Shown here piece after piece: positions 11,601 through 23,140 of a stretch of 23,260 bases of DNA; the first letter of the stretch is position 1, and each line of letters opens with the position of its first letter. Source of the DNA: Cercozoa sp. M6MM (taxonomy: Eukaryota > Endomyxa: Ascetosporea); NCBI GenBank assembly GCA_040357565.1, contig JBDODJ010000173.1. One strand, written 5' to 3'. Below the pieces are notes generated by a model, which saw only the letters and a list, made by a program, of their open reading frames with translations, made no database searches and was not told where the DNA came from. The position numbers were made by a program, and so were the translations under genes.

Positions 11601-14600
11601 GATCGATTGACACCGAGAGCAGCAGAAGGCGACGGGATTTCCAGTCGGCTCGGCTTGCTCAGTGCAATATCGCCAAAGAACAGGTCGGCTCCAGTCGATT
11701 GCTTCTGCTGCTCAGTGTTTTCGTCGGTATGCACCGGAACAGGTGCCGTTGCCTCTGTGCTATCACAACTTTCTTCGCTTTCATTCTCGTCGAAATTTGC
11801 GTTTCTTTCGTTCTTCCACGTTGCGACGACGCTATTTCGCAACTGAGTGGCCGACATTGGCTCATCCTTTTTCGCACAATGATATGCGATGTCACCGTCA
11901 TTTTCCGTTGGGATTTTATCCTACAGCAATCAATGGCTTTGCTTTTAAAGGAACCCTGGTTCAAAAGACAACGCAGCAAAGGTGAAAATGCCGTTACCTC
12001 TGCTATTTGAACTGCTTCAACTTGCTCTTCTTCGACAGAATTGAAATTTCCCTGCGACTCCTGTCCAGAAACAACGACAGATGCGAGCGAAGAGTTCTTG
12101 GTTTTCACGTCTTGATTCGAGGAATTCAAAATTGCTACTGTAGAAACCGCATTTGGACTGGCAACGAGCCGAAGCTGCGGGCCAAAATTATCGAGATCTT
12201 CGTTCGAACTCAAGTTGTCCAGCAGTTTGGCACTGCCGATCGAGTCGTCGCTGTTGTCGATTCCCGTGACTTGCTCACCAAGGATGCTGTCATTCAACAG
12301 CGACGATTGTTTGCCGCCAAAATTCAATGAGTGTGACAGGTCGAGCACTGAACTGTCTCCAACTGCGGTTCGACTTTCGGAATAGCGCGAAGACCGACTG
12401 AAATTTCGCTGCCCTGGTTCCGCTCTTTCTGCATCCTCGCGACCGTCGTCTTCAACGATTGCTTCGAGATCGCCGTCGCCAACCGAGGCGAATAAAAAGT
12501 TGTTCCGAGATTTCAAGTGTTGCGCGGTGGCATTTTGGCTGCAGCAGCATAAAACACATACGCGCTCACTAAAGTTGACATGAAAGCATGAAAGCAAACT
12601 TACAAGCGCTCGTGGGCGCGATCCGTGCCGACCAGCGAGTGGATACCAGTCGCACGAGCAGGCTGGATCAAGTCTTGGCTGTCGAAGTCGGCAATGGCTG
12701 CCAACAGTGACGGTTGATGCTCTAAAATGCACACAATGAAAATACTGTGTCAACTGAAACCTGGGGGTTATTAAACTACCATCGCCAGCTCGGTCAAGAA
12801 CATAGTCAAGGCTCTCTTCGTCGGTCCTCATCGACTCCCTGTCTGCCCCAAGAACGACACCAAAATCAATGAATGCGTCTTCAGAGTCTTCGTCGATCTG
12901 TTCATCCAGTCGAATTTGAGAGTCAGTTGATTGACGAACAGCAAAGACTGAGTTGCGCACAGATTCAACTGTTCGAGAGAGGGCCCAAAGAAACGTGCGT
13001 TGTGCCGGTGCTTCCTTCTCGTTGACCTCTTCTTCGTCACTCTTGCTGCTGACTGAGTTAACGTTTATGTCACTCTCACTGACTGAAGTGGCCTCCGAAC
13101 TGTCTTTCTCTTGCTCTTTGCTGCTCTCGCTCTCGGCGACCCCTTGCAGCTCGTGAACTGACTCAAGCTTCTGCTTGGGATCGACTGAGTTTTTTTCTCT
13201 GCAATAGACAGTATCATAACTGTCAATCTATTCTCACAAAGGGTACATAAAACAGCTCACACGGCCGGCGAAGTCGGTTCCCTCTCCACGATAAGTGGAA
13301 CGCTCGTAGCGTCGACACCTTCTTCGCTCGGTTTGGTGCTTCCAGTTTCTTCTTCATATCCGTCGGTTTCCTCGGTGCTTTCGTTCTCGCTTTCATCTAG
13401 TCGATGGAGTGACAGTGATGCTACCTTTGGTTGTTTCGCACTGTCCTTAGCGTGGTGCTCTTCTTGTTCCACCGGTGCTTCTTCCATCGTGTCTTCAACA
13501 AAGCTGGTCGGGACTTGTGCTGTCTGCTGCCCTTGCTTGCGGCAGATTGAATCCCAACGAAACGCAGAAAACGCACCGGGACAAACCAAAGTTAGGCCAC
13601 ACATGTGCTCAACGCCCTGTTGACAGATAATTTCAATCACTGAGCTTTATCAACGAGTGCTTTACGTACCTTCATAAAAAAGCCAGTTGCGTACTCCCAG
13701 ATCTACAAAAGCGCAGGGTATTTTCAAGACTCTTCTTGTTTATGTACCCCAGATCAGTTTTGTACCTGAAATCGTCCCAAAAAGTTGTCTCTTGCCGCTC
13801 CGTCGGGCATGATTAGTGAGCTTGCGACAGAAACTTGTCCGCCGTCACAGTCAGTGCTTTGGAATGACTCAAGGACATTCACCTGCTCAGTGTCGTACAT
13901 TTACATCTAAAATATTAAACTGAGAAGGGGACATTACAGGGTTTTACCAAAGCAGTCGGTGCAGCGAATGTACCGACATCTGTTTTCGCAATGCAAATCG
14001 CAATGCGAATTCAATAATAGGTTTGATTTCTGTAACTCATTTACCAAAATTCACGACAACTCCAGGTCGTACGCTGCTTGCAAGCACATCGTAGAACCAA
14101 ATGTGCGAGTCGAGTTTGCCACCTGGGGAGGAAAAATTTAGCACCAGCGTGTTTGTAATGGTTTCGGTAATACCGTTTCGTTGTTTCGCGGCGATGAAGA
14201 GATTAATTGGTGCGTACGTTACTTGTTTGGTGTGTACACCGACACCTCCTTCTACTTCGCGTTGGAACCGAACTCTCGATTCAAAGATGCTAAAGAGGGA
14301 GTATGACGGGCATCTTAACTTGTGCACACCAATTCAAGGAAAGCTCTAGTACTGAATCTGCTGCTGATCTGGTCTTCCATCTGCGCAATCGGTACGTTTT
14401 CGTGCCGCCTGTTCAAACATACATGCACAAACACACCGAAAAGAAAGAGCAGTTTACTTACTTTAAAATCGAACAAGCCCAAGCGATTGAGCGAGTCGAC
14501 CGTGCTTTGATCCATCTTGTCAATACCATCGGCTAGTAGCCAGACGGAAATGCCCTTCCACGCCTCTTGACTGCCTCTCAGTGTACACAGCTGCAAGATC

Positions 14601-16234
14601 AAAACCAACAGCAGGTGAGGATGTTTCTTTAAGTGAGCTCTTTGATTAAAAAAGTGAGTATTCACCACACTGATGTTCTGTGCTATACTAGCGAGGGTAA
14701 GTGCAAGTTGTTCTACGAGCAGACACATCGAGATCAACACGGTATCTGTGTGGATTACAAGGAAAGTACCCCAGGGTTCGTTGTACATAAGGATAGCAAT
14801 CGCGGCTTCCTGAGGAAGCTGCCCTTCCAGCAAAGTAGTGTCAGCTGCCCCTTCGGTCTTGCTCTCACGTTTGTTTCCTTGTTTTTGCAGGAGGTGCCAC
14901 CTGATTGGTGCCACTCGCATTGCTGCCGCTGCACGCCGCACCGATGCAGACTTTCCCTCTCTGCAGAGTACTTCCTTGCTTCTGGTATCACTGCAATAGA
15001 AGACAGGGAGGGGCTATAATTACCGCATTGACGACACGATGCGCGTGTATCGTGGCCACACTGAATCATGCAAAGCTGCCACATGCTGTTGGAGTTGTGT
15101 TTCGAGCTGTGTGAGTTGCGCCTTGTGTCTCAGGGCCAACACGTCGAGGTCATACTTCCAGGTATCGTCAGTGTTCTCCTGATCGCCGTCCAGCTGCGTT
15201 ACACCGCATCCATAAGCTAGTCGGTTAAAAATTTATGTCGACTATACCATAGTATTCATCTCGGTATCCACAGTGGCGGTATCCATCGATCCCTTCACTA
15301 GCGTCGAAGTGTTGAACGTGAACACTTTGTTGCCTATGTGTAGATTTAAATACGCTGATGCCTGTTATCTCCAAAATGAGATCTCAACGTATCAGCTATG
15401 TTTAATAAAACATGTATACTGTACCTCTTACAGGACGAGAAATGAGACTCAATCCGGACGGACTTGTTCGATCCAGCGGTCCACTTGTCAGACCTGTGAT
15501 CTGCGAGATCTGCGACAACATCCCAATGTTGACAGACCAGACAAACATCAAATACGAGTAGTTTACGTCGGAGGTATCGAGAGATTCGGATGCGAACTTG
15601 AAAGGCTCGTCGAATGTTCCTACTAGCACTTGCTCCCTTGCTCGTTTTGAGATGTTCTGTAAAACTAGCTTTCGTTCGTCCGACTGACGTTTCCGCAGCT
15701 TGACCAACTATAGACACAAACAATTGTCGAGACAAGCAAGCCAAAGCGATCAACGAAGGGGTACCCTCGCATCATGTAGTTTATGAAGAGTCGCGAGCTT
15801 TTTTCGAAGCAAAACTTTCTCTGCGACAGCGCGCTCCTGTGCTTCGCGCACCTGTGTGTCTGGGTCATGATGCTGCACCGTGCTGTCACCCGATTCATCG
15901 ACGACTACTGCGTCCAGTGGAACAAACCGCAGTTTCAATGGCAATAAACGACCAAACTCGTGCGTGACTATAGTGCAGGGAGATTCAGATCCACATTCAC
16001 GAGTCGAGATTTTTCAGTACCGCGTCCATCGCCGGTGTCTGTCTCTGCATTCGCAGAGTTTGAGTACACGCTGTTGTACGTCGGAGCGAGCCGACGTCTT
16101 CGTCGCTGCTGCGCATGCTGTCGCGCTGCCTTTGCTCGTTTTCCGAATCTGTGACGCATCTTCGCGATGGTGCTCACATTCAGCGAGTTGTTACTCAACT
16201 TCAGTCTTGGACGAGCAGAGTGAGGAGAGTCCAT
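8644..16234 (-). CDS. Chitin synthase (GT2) with very large acidic insertion
   Basis: Membrane GT2 enzyme that polymerises UDP-GlcNAc into chitin. Exons: 16234-16021, 15967-15765, 15707-15425, 15333-15248, 15193-15024, 14990-14770, 14712-14669, 14590-14462, 14408-14353, 14289-14174, 14122-14045, 13979-13948, 13882-13766, 13702-13670, 13616-13261, 13198-12780, 12721-12604, 12538-11998, 11920-11450, 11391-11332, 11110-10723, 10667-9862, 9808-9715, 9654-9506, 9422-9303, 9229-9010 and 8951-8644; about 1943 residues. Motifs in order: MYNEPW (387), LLADGIDK (425), KLDSHIWFY, DVGT (534), PGAFSAFRW (607), AEDRLL (1342), ECRRWTNGS (1407), SWGTK (1677). Five or so membrane helices follow RRW within exon 22, and two more lie after SWGTK. 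Residues 1-370 are unrecognised, with a basic R-run near 44-48; no MIT or myosin domain is seen. Residues about 616-1300 are a Glu/Ser/Asp/Asn-rich insertion absent from ordinary chitin synthases. The tail has a basic and then an acidic (SSSDDDDD) stretch. The exon 20/21 junction is least certain. Confidence 0.88.
9655..9714 (-). other. Stop-free 60-nt intron inside the SWGTK motif
   Basis: The segment begins GTACGC and ends CTCTCAG. It is exactly 60 nt and open in the reading frame. Splicing gives SWGTK, the canonical motif. Retention inserts 20 residues (beginning TRTPRTFGP) after Ser-Trp-Gly. It is treated here as an intron because only the spliced form matches the family. Confidence 0.75.
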
Positions 16235-16654
16235 TTCGCAAATTGAAACCCGGGCGCTTCCCGGCGTTGGCACCAAAGCGGTGTACTTACCTATTACGTT
16301 TTTATCTAATATCTGTGATTCTGCCTATTCAAAGCGATACTCTTTTCCAAGCACGCCGTTTATTTCTCAAGCACCGCGCGGAACAAATCCAAAACACACG
16401 AGAGATAAACCTTAGATGTATAAGAAACATGAACAGAGTTTCACTAAATCAAGCACAGCTACACAACCGACTTCACCGAGATAGGTTTCGAAAATCCTGG
16501 GACACCGGCAGCGAATGTTGCGAGCTTGGTGTTCTTTTGCCAACGCGGATGGCGCATTAATTCTCTCGAGAAACGTCGCGCAAGTTGAGCAACGCAAAGA
16601 GAAACGCAGTTTGGCCCATTAGGCTTTTTGTACGTGTTCGGATCCACTACGACG
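16235..16654. promoter_or_regulatory. Divergent region between chitin synthase and RS-domain gene
   Basis: These 420 bp lie between two start codons on opposite strands and must include both promoters. On the minus strand 16662-16459 is open for 67 codons with coding-like composition (for example RRFSRELMRHPRWQKNTK) and ends in TAG. Its only ATG is internal, and it overlaps the first exon of the plus-strand gene, so it may be a small unrecognised exon or a chance frame. The sequence downstream of that stop (about 16380-16440) is AT-rich. Confidence 0.4.
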
Positions 16655-19384
16655 ATGGTTCGCTACCACGTAAGTTGGGTTTCACCGGTTTCGTTCCTCG
16701 GAAAGCTGAATGCTTGTTTTGCCACAGTTCGTGTTTCAACTGAAGGAGCTAGAGCTTGAAGCGGCTGGCGTGGGAGCACGGCTTCCGGTTGGGACTTCCC
16801 TGGTATTCAAATGGCAGCGCGTTCAGCGCCGCGTTGGTAATCTGCATCTGCTGCTGTTGTGTCTGAGACTTACCCACCCGGGGTATGCATAACAGGTGAG
16901 CAGGACCGAGTTCACACACTTCTTCGTTCCGATACACTCGAGTGTAAACTACATATTACTGCCCATGGAAGAGTTTTGTCTTTGACTGTTAATATGTCTA
17001 CTACATCCAAAAAATCAGGTATGCGTAAAGGACCTCGAGAGATATCCCTGGTGCTTGGACACGTGATTCGACAAAGTTCTCGACTGCCGGGAACCGGTCT
17101 TCCCGAGGAACACAGCGTCAGTGGACTGACGGAAGACTTGCCGCAGAAGTTCGCTCGTTTTTTGCTGCAAACACAAGAGGTAGAGTTCGCAACTGTATGC
17201 CGAGGTAACTCGGTTGGAGTGCCGTTTTTTTTGTAGGGACGTGCAGTTGCCCAAGCAGAGATTGAGCTGCAAAAAGTCGTGTCGTCGCGAGGTGTGTTGC
17301 GTCGCACAGGAGACCTGCCGATTCCCTTGCGTGGAAGTGCATCGTTCGACCAGCTGCGCGGACACTTGCTGCTTTTTGTGGCTTCTGTGAGCGAGCTGCA
17401 CGGGGATGAGCGCACACCATTGGCGCTCGTGGACTTCACGCCGACGGCGTCGGTGGCTCCCAGCGGTGTCTCCGCCAAGTCGCGACCACCGCTCTCGTTG
17501 AAGCTACCTCCGCATACCTCGATTGGCAGTGCTCGATTGCCTTCCCTCCCGAGTGTGCAGATACACTCCAGTGTGCTTCCTGACAAACTCGATGCCTGGT
17601 CTGCTCGAATCGGCCGTCTGAGTCGCCTGGTGAATCGACTGCCCGAGGTACGCGAAACGTCGGTGCCACCTACGCCTTGCTCTGGAATTCCGCATGACCT
17701 CGTGAGTGCCGTGGGTCCGCTGAGTGTGCCGCCCTCCGAGGCGGGCACGCTGTTGGACCGGCACACGATCTCGATGGGTGCTCTAGCCAACAATATCGAC
17801 ATTGACCTGCCCAGTCGCGAGGATGCCGAGGCAGTGCACCGTCAAATCATGGTACAGTACCGACTATGTGCTATATTTTATTCACTCTGAGGTCAACTGC
17901 TTTCCTGTCGCAGATAGCAAAGGCCCAACTGGCGGCCGCAAAGGAATTGGACAAACCGGAACCAGTCGATATGTGCTCTGCAGCGCCTGTACCTGTTGAT
18001 ACTATTGAGTGTTGGCATCACCTCGTTGCTTCCATGAAATCCAGAGCTCTCGTTGTTCTGCAGAGTTCGGTAGCACACAAGGCGCCTTCGTTGCCGAGCA
18101 TGGGGGCACTGGACCGTGCTAAGATGCTACTAGCAGCGTATGACGACTGCCAGCCCATGGAAAACAGGAGTGCCACCAAGCACAGCAGCAGCAGCAGTAC
18201 GGGAGGTACCGGTATCGATGACTCCAGCAGCGGTCGCCCGGACAAAAGTGTGCTAGGAGAAGAAAACACCCAGCCTGTTGCTTCGTCACTTCTGGCTGCC
18301 GTGTCGGAACTTGATCACATGGTGACCCCACATGTGCCCCCTGAAACTCCCGTGGCCCACCGGTATCTTCTTCAGCCAAACTTATTCTCGTCAGTGATGC
18401 CACTTCCCCGCAGCATGTGGAAGCAAGCCGAACAGGCGAAAAAAGAGCGCCAAGCCCTAGAGAAGGAAACCCAAGAAAAGAAGGCATCGAACTGCAAGCT
18501 GCAAGACCAGGAGCTTGGCAGAGATATCACCAAGCAAACCGTGCTTTTGTTCAAGAAGGTCTCCAAGCCGCAGCTGCAGGACACTGCTGCAGGAGCTGTC
18601 GAGAAGGAGGCTGCTGCTGTATGTTGTCCCAAATTTAGCCTCATAGTATTCAAAGCTTTGGCCTCAGGTGTCTCCCACCACGGATGAAGATGACAAGTCA
18701 AAGCACGACAGCAAGGAAGGTAGCAGCAGCAGCCGCAGCAGTAGTCGCAAGCGACGCAAGAAGCACTCTAAATCCTCGTCGCGCAAAAAACGGTGGGCCA
18801 GTTTATCCCCATCACTATTCGCTCACCCAATTCCTCTCGAATCTCTTTGCTCTTTGCAGAAGTGAGAAACGCAAATCCAAGAGCTCACGCAGCCGCAGTC
18901 GGCGCAAGCACGGCTCGAGGTCGCACTCGCGCAAGAAATCATCACGACACCGCCGCAGCAGTCGACGCAGCAGTCGTAGCAGTCGCAGCAGTCGGCGTAG
19001 CGGTCGACGTCACCGCAGCAGTCATCGACGACACCGCCGTCGCCACAGCAGCGGCGACTACGTCGACAAGCAGATCAACACGTCGCCCCGCCCTTCGGTG
19101 CGACGCTTTTATCTCATTCATTTTTCCTGCCTGAGGGTAGCATTATGATGGTAGGCCACTGTGTCGACGTCCTTGCTGGCGCCTCCTCTCAATAGCGCTG
19201 TTGATCGACTCGAGCACATTGCTGATCGTATCGAACGTGCTGGTAGTTTACAGCGTTTCCTCCCACTGCCCTAACTGATCTGATTTCCTATACTCCTTTT
19301 GCATGAGTGCAGAAACAAAAGGCGAAAAAGACCAGAAGCAAATCCTCAAACTACAACAACGACACCAACTACAGCTCCGACTAA
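16655..19384 (+). CDS. RS-domain protein with possible NT-C2-like N-terminus
   Basis: Exons: 16655-16669, 16728-16836, 16896-17179, 17237-17851, 17914-18618, 18668-18792, 18860 to about 19097, and 19313-19384. This gives about 720 residues; the last donor (19098 or 19135) is uncertain. The start MVRYH followed by a perfect GTAAGT donor is chosen because the next exon (FVFQLKELELEAAGVGARL) joins in phase. Residues 1-200 show alternating beta-like strands and a terminal LRGHLLLFVASV strand. This resembles the NT-C2 domain of EEIG1/EHBP1-type proteins, but the match is by eye only. Residues 200-560 are Ser/Pro-rich and unrecognised, with a Ser run near residue 430; 520-560 is a charged helix. 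Residues about 590-700 are a strong Arg/Ser/His/Lys repeat region as in splicing-related SR proteins, which implies nuclear speckle targeting by inference. No RRM is seen. Downstream exons (19482-20224) may belong to the same gene by another splice choice. Confidence 0.6.
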
Positions 19385-19481
19385 CGCCACCTGCTCCTTT
19401 GAAGCTCCAAATGCGTTGTACTTGTCCCTTCATCCTCATTTTCGGAGACAACGAAGCGTTCACCTACTGCTTTAACTATAG

Positions 19482-20224
19482 CACAAGAGAAGAGCTCTCC
19501 AAAGCACTCGCCCTCAAAAGAACTCCTTAACGAGCGCAGCAACGAGACCCAGGTTAGCCCCGAGAAAAATGCGGCCGCCACTGAGACCGAGTACAATTTC
19601 GACGCAGCAACTGCGGTCGCACCAAAGTCCAGCAACCCGTTCACATACGACAACAATCCGAACCTCTCGGCAGCGTTAGAGCACGTGCGTGGCTTGTTGC
19701 AGACGACGTCTCTGACCACAGAAGGACTGCTAGGTGGTGTCAACCATGTGCCTCCGAGTTACCCCGCTTCTCCTGGCGATGTGCCGGTATACCCTGCGAT
19801 CAAGTCAGCAGTGCTCATGGACCCGACACAGGCTTATTCGCCGGTAAATGCCGCCCGTATTTCAGATCTAGTGTATACATGTGGTTGCTACCTGTCAGTC
19901 ACCGATGGGCGATGAGGATGACTACGCTGACTTCACTGCAACTACTCCGCTGCCTCCGCGCACGGCCGATTGGTCTGGTGTCTTCTCGAGCGCGGTCCAG
20001 GTACTTTGTGTTCCTCCTTTAGTTGGGTATGTAGTACGTGCACCTTGTTTCTAGAAACCCGACATTGACATCGCCAACCTCTCGCTATCTTCGCAGGTAC
20101 GTATTCAGCTAAAACAGTTTGACCATACCTTTCAGGAGACTATTTGTTGATGAATGCGCAGCGACCGCCAGCTGCAATGCACCCAACAGTGCGAACGGGT
20201 GGAGGCTATGGCTACATGTACTAG
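19482..20224 (+). CDS. Exons of an unassigned disordered protein (same or separate gene)
   Basis: Exons 19482-19843, 19899-20000, 20055-20096 and 20162-20224 join in phase to a TAG at 20222-20224 (about 175 residues). Their content is Ser/Thr/Asn/Pro-rich: ATETEYNFDAATAVAP, then NPFTYDNNPNLSAALEHVRG, an acidic GDEDDYADF stretch, KPDIDIANLSLSSQ and a GGGYGYMY end. I recognise no family. The first exon begins after a TTTAACTATAG acceptor in phase 1. It can be reached from an ATG-started frame at 19303 (MSAETKGEKDQKQ) via a GTACTT donor at 19416, but not from the frame of the upstream RS exon as modelled. It could therefore be the C-terminus of the RS-domain protein, an alternative isoform, or its own gene. 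Splice sites are good (GTAAAT, GTACTT, GTACGT donors). Confidence 0.5.
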
Positions 20225-20857
20225 TCACGCGTGATGGGGCTTCAACAAAGCAATACCACGACAGCACTGTTCTTGCAGCACGGTCACAGCCAATATTCAA
20301 AAGCACTAGACTGCCGTTCAGTTTACTACTATACATGATCGCTCGACAGGCGCGAAGGACGCGACGGAATGCGCCGGCACTTCAGCGGAAGTACCCCTTA
20401 AAGTCATCACACCGCCGCAGTTTTTACAGGTCGTGCTGAAACTGGCACGCACAATCCAGTCCGTCGAACGTCCAGTCTGTTCGACGTATTCGTAACCTGT
20501 ATTATTGAAACCGCACGAGATCTTCTCGTCTGCGCTGAACGGAAACGACAAACTTGCCGTGCGTTGCGTTGCTCGACAAGCGAGGCAGACAATTTACGTT
20601 CGGATTACTACGCTTTTACTACGCTAAATTTCGGTGAACGTAACGTTGTCGTCACTGCGCCGCTTCAAGTCCGTCGTGAATAGTTATCTATGCCTAATAG
20701 CGCCGAGTGGCACTCGCAGAGGGCGAGTTGATGCTCACGTTGGCCGATGCGGGCAGGGGCGCTGCGAACAGAGCCTCCTGGCGCGGCTGTTGGAGCACGC
20801 GCACTCGCCAGCGGTGTGACTGTGCCTGTGGGTGCATAGAAAAGCCCTGGACATGCA
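20225..20857. other. Convergent spacer, possibly with more coding sequence
   Basis: The region lies between the plus-strand exons ending at 20224 and the minus-strand hydrolase stop at 20858. After the TAG the same frame stays open for about 36 codons (Gln/Ser/Thr/His-rich, for example LQQSNTTTALFLQHGHSQ). A second plus-strand frame, about 20312-20497, is protein-like (EVPLKVITPPQFLQVVLKLA). Neither has a clear donor and acceptor pair, so both are left unannotated. Confidence 0.4.
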
Positions 20858-23063
20858 TTACGAAAGTTCTCTTCTGCGAGGGTGTACCAGTTGCCAGACC
20901 GATTCGTCGCTATCGTCATCAAAGGCCGCCTTGAGCAGCTTGGACTGCAACACCACGTGTATGCAAATTGCACATACACATCTTACCTCACAGAAGAAAG
21001 AACGAGAGGGGAGCATACGTGCACATTCGACGCCGTACGCTCGCACAGCAGCAGCAAGGCCTGCAGGTCGTCGCGACACGTGTCTTCGGCGGCCTCGGTG
21101 GCCTCAGTGTCCATGACCTGGGCACGCACCCAGTCACGTGCGTCGGCGCACTGCAGCAGCTGGCACAGCACGCCGACGGCGGCCACGGCGAGCGTGTTGG
21201 AGGTTGACTGGGCACGCCGCGCGAACGACACCAGCAGGCGTAGCAGCGGCGTCCGCGCGGACGCTTCCGCTCGGAGACACATGTGTGCCACCAACAGCGC
21301 AACCGGACCGAGGTCGGCGACACGCGTCACGCCACTCAGCGCCGTCTCTAGCGCAGCAGTCAGCCGCTTCAACCGATCACTGACAGTATCGTCAATGACG
21401 GTGCTATCACTGACGGTACTGCTGTCATTGAGAAGTCGCAGCAGCACGGCGGCACAGTCACGCGCACACAGTGATCGGTCGCGTGCGCGCGGAATCAACG
21501 GCAGCAGCGTTGCCACCGAAACACCATCGGGCACGGCGGCGAACGACAGTCGCAGCAGCGACGCCAGTGCCGACACGGCCAGTGGCGACGCACGTGCCAG
21601 TAGAGTCGACACGTGGCGTGCCTGGAGCCAGTAACCTCACATACCCACACTCACACACCCCACACAGTGGGACGTTGGTGTACCGCGTCAGCGAAACCGT
21701 CGACAGCGCCGCCGTCGCTCACTTCGATCATGCGATCGATCGCACGCGTCAGAGTCACCCAGAAAACGTCGCACGTGCGCTTCCTCTGCACAGACAGACA
21801 CACAGACACAGATACACACACACACCATACATATATACAGGGTACATGCACAAACTGTACAGAAGGGATACCAAAGAGAATTGCACGAAGGCACGACGTG
21901 CATCCACTGTGGCCCAGTCCGACGAGTCTACCGATGATCGGAAAGTAACGGGAGGGGGGGGGGGGTAACGGGACAAACACACCATGCGAATCGACGCTCT
22001 CATTGGAAGCGGCCAAAGAGACGATCTGCGTCANNNNNNNNNNNNNNNNNNNNNNNNNNNNNNNNNNNNNNNNNNNNNNNNNNNNNNNNNNNNNNNNNNN
22101 NNNNNNNNNNNNNNNNNNNNNNNNNNNNNNNNNAAAGGGGGCTAAATGGGTAAAGGGGCATGATACCTCTAGGCGCGTTCAGCAGGTACTCGATCAGGTA
22201 GGCACGCGGCTCACCGTCGCCGACGTCGTCAGTGGCGGCATCATCACTAACAGCGGCACCGTCACTCAGTGCCAGTGCACGTGTCATCTGCGCCGCCAGT
22301 TCGTGCAGAAGCCAGCCGTGTGCGTGTGCATGTGCCTCCTTCTACACAAAACATACACATACACATACACACAAATATATTGTGTGCGGGTGGGTAACAA
22401 AACTACCCAAGCACGGTCCAGCAGCGCCGTGTTGCGCGCTCCCGGCAAACGGTTCACCGTATCCAACAGCTGGATATCCACACCAAGGCGAATGACAAGG
22501 AAGACGGGGGGGGGGGGTAAACAAGGGTATGCAACACAGCACGTACCTGCATGGCCAGCGAGTGCGGCGCATGCAGCTGCGGCAGCGCGTCCAATGCCGT
22601 CTGCAGCGCCGTCTCCTGCAACAACAGTGTCGCACGCTGCCGCTGCTTCATTCTGCCATCAGAAATATCAGAGTAAGAGGAGTGGGTGAAGCAAGGGTGA
22701 AGCTACTCCTGCAGCAGCGACTCGTGCAGTGACGGCGCCAACGCGTCGCTCTCCTCCGTCCGCCGCTCACTACTCACACCACATACACACGGGTCAGAGA
22801 CGGTTGCGATCAATGACCGGAGTTGATTGATCAGGCACATACGTGTGGAGTGTGTACATGGAGGTGTCGTCAGTCATGGCACTGTGGCCCTCGTCGGGCA
22901 AAGCCGTGTACACCAGCACAAAGGCGCTGCGTGTCTTTTCCGTCTGCACAGGGCACACAGGACACGAATCACTAGGTACTGGTGTGCATGTGTACTGTGT
23001 GTGGATGTCTACCTTGTGCTTGGTGTCTCCGATGTTTTCCTCGCCTCCGTAGCACTCCTGTTG

Positions 23064-23140
<77 letters not shown>

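Noticed and set aside
15880-16560. 226-residue plus-strand frame
   Set aside because: It is antisense to chitin synthase exons 1 and 2, low in family signal and rich in Ser/Arg from the opposite strand's codons.
16912-17802. 296-residue minus-strand frame
   Set aside because: It is antisense to exons 3 and 4 of the RS-domain gene, crosses their intron, and has no recognisable domain.
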